Origin: Owenia fusiformis | Taxonomy: Eukaryota > Annelida > Polychaeta > Sabellida > Oweniidae | DNA: 64,000 nt | Direction: 5' to 3' | Assembly (NCBI GenBank): GCA_903813345.2 | Contig: CAIIXF020000003.1 | Coordinates: 26,181,248 to 26,245,247 of the forward strand | Shown here: in pieces, positions 1 through 10,500 of the stretch | Layout of the letters: each line of letters opens with the position of its first letter | How positions within the stretch are numbered: position 1 is the stretch's first letter | Position numbers and translations under genes: made by a program | The notes under the pieces: model-generated | Told to the model about the DNA's origin: nothing | Seen by the model: the letters and a program-made list of their open reading frames with translations, nothing else | Databases searched by the model: none

Positions 1-250
1 CCACCACAAGAAGTATGTAACAGTTTATTGAGGTTGAAGGTCTTGGTAGACACATTCCATTCAAAGCAGCAATGTCTCTTTTTAGGATTCATTTCGAATT
101 CCTTCTTGGATGTCACCTCTTTTATTCAAATTTCAATCTTAGCATAAGAGAATAATTAAACAGCAGGCTTTAGGTACAATTTTGACTACAATTAATAAAT
201 TTTCTATTTAAAATTTGATAATCATAAAATACTGTATTTATCAATTACAG
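1..250. other. Intron sequence upstream of the microexon
   Basis: AT-rich sequence ending in a splice acceptor at about 250. No further exon is recognised here. Confidence 0.4.
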
Positions 251-916
251 ATTGGCCTCCTGTATGGTCGACCCAGGGAATAGTAGGTAAGTAGAAATCT
301 TAAATATAGTACAGTAATAGTATAGTAATAGTAATATAATACAGGCGTGGTTCAAATTATCAAAACACCAATACAAAAGTTGTTAGCAAGACAACAACGG
401 CAGAATGGCAGACATCGATTTTCGGCAAATGGTGAAATTGGAATTATGTTGAAAATAACACTTGAACTAGTTGGATCAGTTAATCTGAAACTTAATTGAT
501 TACGTTTGGTTACAAAATTGACATATTGTTTATGTCTCCTACAGTGATATGCATCGTGGATCTCCCTGTTGAGAAATTAAATAAGAATATAATTCATTAA
601 AGATTTAAGACTTAATCTCGATGTACCAATATTCATATTTAATTTCGTTCATCTTAATCTCCACGTTTATATTTCAGCAACTGTTAAACCACCCGGTATA
701 AGCGGAGGCGCAGTGGCAGGAATCATTATGGCTGTTTTGGTTGTTATTGTGATCCTGGCTATCATAGTTTACAAAATGAGAGCTGGACAGCAGTCTAAGT
801 CACCCACTTCAGTTAACGAGGCGTTCGACAACCCGGTTTATTCAACTTCATCAGGCTCTGTACAAATGGGATCTGAAACCCCTAGCTATTCATACGATCC
901 CTCGAGTAAAGCATAA
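251..916 (+). CDS. 3' end of single-pass membrane receptor (exons 251-286, 678-916), 5' part outside window
   Basis: Two exons with good splice sites and matching phase are seen. A 36-nt microexon (acceptor ..acag before 251, donor gtaagt at 287) ends in phase 1, and the exon at 678 (acceptor tttcag) begins with the two missing bases. The open frame gives a short extracellular linker, then a hydrophobic segment of about 23 residues (AGIIMAVLVVIVILAIIVY, about 713-770). A basic stop-transfer KMR follows, then a cytoplasmic tail of about 46 residues ending at the stop 914-916. The tail contains FDNPVY, the NPxY clathrin internalisation signal known from LDL-receptor-family tails. A polyadenylation signal AATAAA lies at about 1160. 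The protein is therefore probably an endocytic or scavenger-type receptor. The ectodomain is not in the window, and the gene runs opposite to the SRCR array, so it need not belong to that family. Confidence 0.72.
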
Positions 917-1293
917 AGACTCAGATATTTCATAAATCAAATTGAAACGTTCAATTTTACTATTATACAAAACGTTGATGTCAACAACAGGATGGCTTTA
1001 ATACAGGCAACAGTATTTGGATAGTTGATGATTTAATTGGAATATTGAACTGTGATATTTTTAAGTAAGATGATGTGATATTTATTTGATATTATTAACA
1101 ATGGATACACACTAAATGATTATTGTACAGTTTATTGCTCGTGTATATATTTAAATGAGAATAAAATCATGATTATTTTATAAAGATTTAGATTATATTT
1201 AAGCTAGTCACAGTTTAGTAAAAATGCTGTGAGTAATAGTATGCAAAGCATTTATAAAATATATACAATAGTTGGGACGATATTCAGGGCACG

Positions 1294-1808
1294 CCGGAAT
1301 AGCCTGACTACGGTAAAGTCAGATACCGTTGTCACAAATGGCGGACATAACCGTCGCTTCAACTGTTTAATCACTTGGTCATCAATTCATGGCATTTTAT
1401 CGTTGCTAATTCTCTGCATGCATTAAACTCTTGTAATAATGTATCTCATGAAATCCCATTTTCGATCAAATTGGGTCGTGAATCGCCACAATATAGCGTC
1501 TTCGATATCGTCAATGACAACGGAATCTGAATTTGAGTAATTTAGAAAGACAACTGCATATGGTAATTACAGTGTCCGTTGTCCCGTCTCATTTTGATCG
1601 TTTAAATTAAATACTTTATTTCGATGGTAGAACATTATTAACTGTAAAATGAGTATCACGCAAGACACTTAGATTGATTGTTGTTCCAAGAGAATTTAGT
1701 CTAGGTGCTCAATTAAATAATACAGTTCATGAAAATCTAATTGAAGCGACGGTTATGTCCGCCATTGTGACAACGGTATCTGACGTTACCGTTGTCAGGC
1801 TATTCCGG
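1294..1808. mobile_element. 515-bp palindromic MITE, copy 1
   Basis: About 70 bp at the left end (starting CCGGAATAGCCTGAC) recur as the reverse complement at the right end (ending GTCAGGCTATTCCGG). The core motif GGCGGACATAACCGTCGCTTCAA is split across both arms. A second copy with the same arms lies at 61741-62250. There is no coding capacity. A non-autonomous DNA transposon is the simplest reading. I did not find a convincing target duplication. Confidence 0.7.
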
Positions 1809-4501
1809 GGCGAGGGGGTCATTTCTCGAAGGGTCAAGATTGCAGTAAAAAATCCCATTGACGACCATTATAACGTTTCATTTCATAATATATTCATGGG
1901 CACAGATCTAGCTCAGCGAAACAGTGACCAGTGTTCATTGGAGCCTTGTCTAGCTTGCCGTTACAAAATAAGCATACGGTGACCACACCGTTTTTGAGAT
2001 AACTGAATCTGGAGAGAGCTACCACCGTAAAGCTACCTGTTTCAGAAAATTATTCTGCTCTACATAGTCTCAAAAATCACTCCGCCATCTCTAAAAATTC
2101 TGTTTCTAACCAAACTTGCAAATGTTTCCTGATAGATTAGTACTTACCCTATCGAGAATAAACCTTGATTCATTTATCAGACACTAGATGGCGCTGCGAC
2201 GGGACAGAAAAGGAGAAAAAGCTTTTTTATACAGAAAACCAGATAACCAAGGTTAACCGCTAGTATCCCTACTCTGGACTATATTCGAAGCATTCTTCTG
2301 CGAAAACTTCATTGTTTGTAACCAAAGATTTCATGACATCATAATTAGAATATGTGTTTATGAATTGATAAATATAAATGTGTCTGTAGAAATGTACCCA
2401 TGAAGTGTAGGTAGGATATACTGCATCAAGCTTTGATATCATCCAGCTGCACTGTGTAACTTTACTTAAGACATGCAGGTCGATATTTGCGCATCATCAA
2501 TTGTACGCCATGCTATAAGGATTTATGTGAATGCATATGTAGTTCATTTTGTATATATCTCAATCTGAAGAATGTACGTAACTGTCATTTGCGCCTAATT
2601 GCAAAAATAAACTAGTAGACGGCAACTCCACGGAGTAGCTAATCCCAATGAACACTATAACATATATGAATCTGTATTTCTCACTTACAAACATTAGAGA
2701 TATATCAGAATTGGCTACCAGCTTGAGCATTTGGGTGACCTTTTAAGAGTTTCAAACGGACAATTAATAAAGATAATTTGAATTTTCCGATTCACAAATC
2801 AGGAAAACAATACCATAGTTGTGATCTAACCAAAATTTTCTTCAATTTAAGAATAATATAGCCATACTCTGAAGAGGTCAGAAAGTTATTGCAAAATCTC
2901 ACATAAGGCGGCCATTTTGAATTTTACGAGGCCCAAAAGTACAATAAAACGATGCAATCTACTCTAAATTGCCTTTCATTTGAGTATAATAAAGCTATAC
3001 TCCATAAAGATCTCAAAATTACCGCAAATTCCTGTTGGCATTCATTTTAAATTTTCTGAGGGACAAATCAGAAAAACAATAGCATTATAATGATCTCCCC
3101 TTAATTTCCTTCAATTTGAGTATACTAAAGCCATACTGTACTTTGAAAAGATCAGAAAATTATTGCAAAATCTCTTTACTTCTGAAAGATCTCAAAATTA
3201 ACGCAAATTTCTGTTTCCTCGACCCCCATGTATACACGACCTTATGGGGTCATAGTGAAAAACTATGAATATGTATGAAAAAGATAGATGTTGTGAATAG
3301 ACTACCAAAATTCAGTATTATTCAATATTTCAATTACAATGATATTTATTACTTTGGTTTCAAATGAAAAACTTAAGATTTTCACAAAAGCGGCGGCTAT
3401 CGTGGAACTTTTTTTATTGCGTTCAACTATTTAACAATATACATTTTTCCACAAAATATGAAGAAAATCCGTCCACTTGACGCCAGTCTGGACGGACTGA
3501 CTGACTGACGGACGGAGGGCTTCACTATATCCCTTCAGAACTTCGTTCGTTGGAATTATTAGTACAGTACAGTGGCTCATAACCGACCCCTCATAATATA
3601 TCTAGAACTGAGATTTTTCTTGTGGGCTAGTCGTAATTAACTTGATTAGAATGAGTTGCCATTTCAGCCACGTGGATAGAAGAGATTTCAGTTGAAGTTA
3701 AGGCATTGGATCATTAGAGAGCACAACAAGACGTCTGCACTCATATGGATTGTGAAGCACAAAATGAAGAAAACATAATAGATTGTGCGCCTAACCCCAC
3801 AGCGGGTTAATTAAATTACTGTATATTAAGAAATAAGAAACAATTGAGACAAGTAACATAGTCTAGTTTGGTAAATGTATATTTGGTAGTTCAGGACGGA
3901 GTACTATGTTAAATATAATCTGCAACTTAATGTATGATAAATCTGAAGAACATATCAAAAGCTATAAGAGAGTCATTTGCCGTTTTATAGTCGTGAGAGA
4001 AGTCAATTCTGCAGTCCAGTTGAATAAATGTGAGCTAAGCGGATCGTTAGTTCGATTTACGTTTGAAAAAATGGCAAAGAAGTGCCACTCAAATGATAGG
4101 AATTCATAGGCGCAATATTTACTCAAGGTTCTCAAAGGATTCTATGTGTCAAATACGTTTGTTTGAATCTAAAGTTTTTGATTCAATATTGCCATAAAAA
4201 CGAAAACATTCGTTCACACATTATTCAGAGTATAGTAAACGATTTGTACAGTGGATTAGGTAGAATGTATCAATATCAAATGGTCATGGATTACTGAAAT
4301 GAATTTTGAGTTGAGAAATGAGGAAATGTATTGATTAACAAGGGTAAAGTGATCACATAACCTATGCAAGTGCGCTAATGAGTTACATCAGACTGGGATT
4401 AATCTGCTCAAACATAACATAACCCCCTCGAAGGACAGCGATACTAGAGGAGCTATCGCTAATCGTTTTAGAGATCAATCACGAACTGGAACCAGTGCAC
4501 A
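1809..4501. other. Intergenic, AT-rich, with a degenerate tandem repeat at 2790-3215
   Basis: No gene is recognised. Within 2790-3215 a unit of roughly 130-180 bp recurs about three times in degenerate form, with the recurring pieces 'agatctcaaaattaccgcaa' and 'aatcagaaaaacaatagcat'. A short (gact/gacg)n-like tract lies at about 3493-3520. The remainder shows nothing I can name. Confidence 0.4.
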
Positions 4502-7500
4502 ATGAAGCTTCGAAATCCAGCCTTAATTCTGACACTATTTATGATATTAATAATTTACGCGATCGACATTTCCGAATCAAGGGATGCAAAATATGCCAAA
4601 ACGGCACGGATTAAGCAGGAGAATTCGGTACCATCTGATACGAGTACAGCGTCTACAAAAGGACATCGTCATAACGCCAGAAGAGCGCGAACCCAGCGGA
4701 CGGGCCCAACTAAAGCGGAACTCCGTGAGGCGATACACCAAAAGAAGCAGGCTGAACGCAAAGCTGCGCTCGAAGAGAGAATATCACGCCAAGGTAAAGA
4801 TAAAATTAAGCAACTTTTTTTTTTTTATTGAAATAAAATGTATAGCTCTATCAACAAGGTCCAGTATGCACACTAGGCCGACTGAATGTTCTGGTTTCAT
4901 ACCCAATTTTACCTTAACTACTTCAAATATTATTTCACCTTTAACAAAAATAATTACGCTCTGTACTCTACTTATACACAAAAGGGGCTACTTAGAAATT
5001 TGAGGTCATGCGAGATCTCAGGCGGCGTAGATAACTCTTCTAAATCGTAATTATCAGACAAAAAATAAGTACGATGTGTATGGGTATTGTCATTGAAAGG
5101 ATATACGAATTTCTGCTTGTCCTTCCCATTAGATTGTCTCAGTAACACTAAATTACGGTAAATATTTCCCTACGGAATATCAATTCAACAAATAGCAGTG
5201 TTTAACCTAAGCTAGGTTTAAGTACCGTCCTAAATCATTGATGGAACGACTATACAGTTCAGTACATACGGCGAGCGACAATAAGGATTTGAGTCCTATG
5301 TCGCATTTCATTTTACCAATGCAGTATTGCGTTAAAATTGAAATTAAATAAATAGTTATCATAATGAGATCAATGATATACAAGTATTAGGTAAATAATA
5401 TAAGTAAGATGCTTTAATATGATGCAAAGATGTATACAAAATATAGAATATAATTAATCAGGTTGTATTTAAAAGAATAGTGAACATGCTCATGATGGAT
5501 ACGACCACGCAATCTTGTTTCTTCTTGGCTACATTTAATTGCTTTTCATTTAATAATAAATATTTTGATCTTGCATATGTAAAGTTCTGTTTCTTTTCTT
5601 GTGTGAGTGATTTTAGAATATTGGCATTTAGCGAGTTCCTGCTCATTATATCAATGTATTTCTAGTGTTTGAAATATTTGTATGCCTTTGTGGCAATCTA
5701 TTGAGTTTTTTGTTTAGAACATTCCTGAACCTAGTTGCCAGTGTTTAAGTATATTATAACTTAATAGCTTTTATCATTAAAATTCAACAGGGTAAAGACT
5801 GGTTGAAACTATCATGCTGATAGCAACTGTGTAGGCTCTTTGGAGATTAGAATGACTTGTGATTTTCACAAGTGGAAAATTTGTGAATTCTTCTCAGCTA
5901 TTTTGCACAATTTTTACCCCGAGGACAAAGTAGTTATTACAATGTTACATGTTTGCTGAAAATCGTGATATTTTTTTTGATGGAAATTGTTTTTTTAAAA
6001 TATTAATGGACAATAGATGTTCGTCTTTCACTTTCCTGTTTGACAAATAATACTTGACAATAATGTTTGCTCTGTGGCATATTCGATAATACCATCATCC
6101 GGGTCATCACATGACTTCCTCTTGTTTCCAAGGTATCAGTAAACCACGTATCTAACATAAAACTACAACATTTGTGGATCGATCAACTCTCCAAGCTAGA
6201 AATATGCAACAATGATGGTGTTGAAATATCGACACGTGAACAAAGATTTAAGACACATTGTAAATATAGTAATTTCAAGCTTATATCGCATATTTGACAC
6301 TTTGACAGACCTATTGAGAATCGTGTATTCCATGGCCAATGTTTTTGTTATTATTGAGAAATCGCTTGCTTTCTTAATCATTTCAAAAACACGTACAGTG
6401 CGATGTCTTGGCTAAAATCTTTTCTAATCGTACAATTATATTTACTCTGTTCCATGATCTGCTTTTAAAATGCTTCTAAATCCTAGTATCCTTTACAACC
6501 TAAATTGCAAGATCGTGCATTCGCTGCATTTATGTCTGTAACTATGTATTTTCTTCACTAAGCTAAAAGTGATAGTGAACGTGTACGTGTAAGTAATATG
6601 TTTAATATATATTTTTCCGAATGTCTCCGGATCGAAAGAACAAGATGAATTTGAAAGTTTTTGGAAATGGTACTGTACGGTATCGTGAAATATGGTACCA
6701 TACGGTACCGTAGACTAAAACGGTACCCTATGGTACTGTGAACACTGTACGGCACTATACTCCAACGGTATCATACAACACCATACTCTCATGTACCGTA
6801 CGATACCGCTCCAACGGTATCATACGGCAGCATACTCTCATGTACCGTACGATACCGTGTTTTTAGAGTTTGGATTTGGGTATGATCAGCGGTCTAGTCT
6901 ATTTCAATTCTGATACTCAGACCATCTCTACATTGCAACTGTCACGAAATCTACTGATAGAAGCCTGTGTTATCTCACGATGGTATATGTATTTCTTGAT
7001 ACATTTTTATTCGAAGAAGGTCATAAAAATGATGGTCATATAAACATTTTTTGTTTGTTTGTATAATCACAGCTTTAAAGTTTATTTCGAGTACAATTCG
7101 ACACCATCTGGTTTCTTTTCCAAGTCACATCTTAACTGAAGTTCCGAACTTAAACTCAATTTAAGAATGACAAATGAGTGATTCGAGAAAAATAGCCCAT
7201 TAAAGAGGTGAATTGAGGAATAGGGATGAGTTGAGAAAAGTTACGAAACGATTGTCGCAATCTTAAAATTACACAATTGAACATTTTTGACTTTGTTTCA
7301 AGATATTCCTTCAAATGTTATGGTTATCTGGCAATAGTTTTGAACAGAGGTGGGTTCCCTTTTTCGATAGATAATACTAAGGACATCTTTGCATCTTAAA
7401 TCTCCATTATTCTTACTTCACGATTTCGTTATATGTCTCAGTCCTTTTTCAGAAAACAGAATCAGGATTTTAAGGGACGTGGTTTTTGAAAGGATCACTT

Positions 7501-10500
7501 CCAGCATTTTACACTTTCTATCTTCCTAATTCCATTAATTGATGAAGATATTATCTCCGAATCTCGATTTAAGTATCATTCATCTTTAACACGGTGACAT
7601 CTCCACAGCATTCGCACAGAAACGTTTCTTCTAATAGCTTAACTGTCACGGGAATCGATTCCATCAGCGATACGCCGCTAGCATTGATGAGTGTTATCGG
7701 TTCATTAATTGGCTTAATGTGTTATTGCTATCATAGTTTTGCTCTATCTACTCTTGCATATCGACCCCAAGTTTAAATCACGTTGATGGTAAATATGGGT
7801 AGCCCCTGTGCCCAATTTTTTTTTCACTATTTTGATGACTAGTTCGACAACAGAATTGATACACTCCCCTCGCAAAAGCAACTCAAACTCCCCTACAAGA
7901 TCAGGACTTAAAGTCTGTTCATGTCGAGCGCAAGTTTTTTGAATTGTCATCTTAACCTCTAAGCAAAAATTTATAGTAAATTCGCCATCCGGTTGGGAGA
8001 CATGATTGTACTTTTTGGAGAAGGTGTACATCAAAAATTAAGAATTAGAGGCTAAGAGAGATTTTTTACTAATGAAATAATTCAATGCATATCTAAATGG
8101 GTTTCGATTCTAAGTCATTCATCCTCCAACTAATATTAAAAATGCATTGATAGGTGTAACATAAATGCTGAAGTTAATATATATATATATACAGGGTGGG
8201 CCAAAAAAACGCCACTTTTTTTTCAAGACACTACAACTAAAAGAGGAGTTCAATTGGTCCGCCACCCTATTTGATGATCGATTTTAGTTTTAGTCGCCTT
8301 GCTGATATAGCAGTATCAATGAAATGTTAGCAAAGTTTTTCTCAACCTGTCCTAATTGCCAGCTTTAGTTGAGCAATTTTTTAGATTGGCTGCCTTCATA
8401 CAATCTCCTGGAGACATTCCCATACCCTATATTCACTGGGGATTGCATCAGGACTATTAGCTTGGCTGTCATCAGGCCGTATCAGTTCAGGAACATTTTG
8501 CAAATTATGCTTATTTCTCATGGCACACGTGAGACGCTGGTGACATATTTTATTCAAGTAAAAAGTAAAAGTATAATTCATGATCCATGACTAGATAACA
8601 ACCTCAAGTTTCATTTGGTATGCAAATTATGATTTTGTATCAACAATTAAAAAAGTTATAACATTTTGAAAAAAAAGTGACGTTTTTTTGGCCCACCCTG
8701 TATATATATATAGTTATGGAAATTTTAAAACTGAATATCCAGACTAGTTTCTATCTCATACATGTAACATCTCTGAACATAGAAGTTACCCTGCGCGCAG
8801 AGTCTAGTTATGACTAGTTATGACTTATGGAAAATTTAAAATTGAATATCCAGACTAGTTTCTATCTCATACATGTAACATCTCTGAACATAGAAGTTAC
8901 CCTGCGCGCAGAGTCTAATTATGACTAGTTATGACTTATGGAAAATTTAAAATTGAATATCCAGACTAGTTTCTATCTCATACATGTAACATCTCTGAAC
9001 ATAGAAGTTACCCTGCGCGCAGAGTCTAGTTATGACTAGTTATGACTTATGGAAAATTTAAAATTGAATATCCAGACTAGTTTCTATCTCATACATGTAA
9101 CATATTCTCTGAACATAGAAGTTACCCTGCGCGCAGAGTCTAGTTATGACTAGTTATGACTTATGGAAAATTTAAAATTGAATATCCAGACTAGTTTCTA
9201 TCTCATACATGTAACATCTCTGAACATAGAAATTACCCTGCGCGCAGAGTCTAGTTATGACTAGTTATGACTTATGGAAAATTTAAAATTGAATATCCAG
9301 ACTAGTTTCTATCTCATACATGTAACATATTCTCTGAACATAGAAGTTACCCTGCGCGCAGAGTCTAGTTATGAAGACAAAGCTCTCTTTTAAGAAGCGA
9401 AGTCAAAAAATGCAAATAGTACAGAGAAGTATGAGTACTTCACTTTCGAATGTTTTATTTGACTCTTTGTACAAACTACACGAAACATATTAACCCAACC
9501 AGGATCATACAGTAGGTGATGACACGCTCACTTTCTACAATTCATTTATGAAAAATCCGTTTTGCCAGAGAGATTTAGTTTTAATAAATCAGTAATTTCG
9601 ATCCATATTCCCAATAGATCACAACTTGTATTGCCAGTGACTCGTGGAGATTTATTAAATCATAGATTGGCATATATGATTGAATACCATCATAGCTAAT
9701 AGGATATATGACACATTGAGTTATAGATAATTTGAGTGCTCTGCTTTCCTCCTTATAATGTCTAGAGTCCTTAATTTGATGAATATGTTCTGGTAAAACA
9801 TACTTTTTTGACGTGGGGGGGGGGTGGTTATTGTTTTCGTGGTCTTTCAAAAGCTACCCTAGCCTCATTTTGATGTTTGGAATTAACTCATTATAAAAAT
9901 CGTCTTCTTGCTTTCCCGTTTGCAAAACCAATCATACGATTTATATGCATTATCAACTTCACACTACCCCCATAAATCGGTTTCTCTCCGCCAAAATTAA
10001 TAGTTCAACAAAAAAAAGTTTATAAAATAACAAAACTTGATGTCTCAATACACCAGGGTGTCATTATCACTGATATGTCTATATGATTTTAATAAATAAA
10101 AAAATAAAAAACACAATATTTCATCATTTGGGGAAAAAATAATGTTAATCATTCATTATTAATTGGGCGTTCGTAGCTTCGTATTCCTCTACTTGATTGT
10201 TGATTATGTAACAGTTTGCAATCTACAGACAGCAAATTTTCAACTTCTACTTTTTCTTTTTGAGAAAACGTTTAGACCTGAAACTGCAAATTCTATAGAT
10301 TGATCGGTACAATCGATATTTTTGTGAAGAATCGAAAGCTGCTCGTTTGGTTTAAGAATAACATGTTATAAAAAACATTTTGTAAATATACTACAGATAA
10401 AAAGACACCCAACAAATAAATACAAGCCTTTGACATTTAGAAAGGGTCGTAAGTCGTTATCACGCCTTCAGAAAAAGTCGATCAGATATATCAAATATTT

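Noticed and set aside
1674-1982. 102-codon frame on the + strand
   Set aside because: It runs through the right arm of a MITE and ends in unrelated sequence; no domain.
8712-9373. Regularly spaced repeats resembling a CRISPR array
   Set aside because: The units are contiguous 111-bp copies with no variable spacers, in an animal genome.
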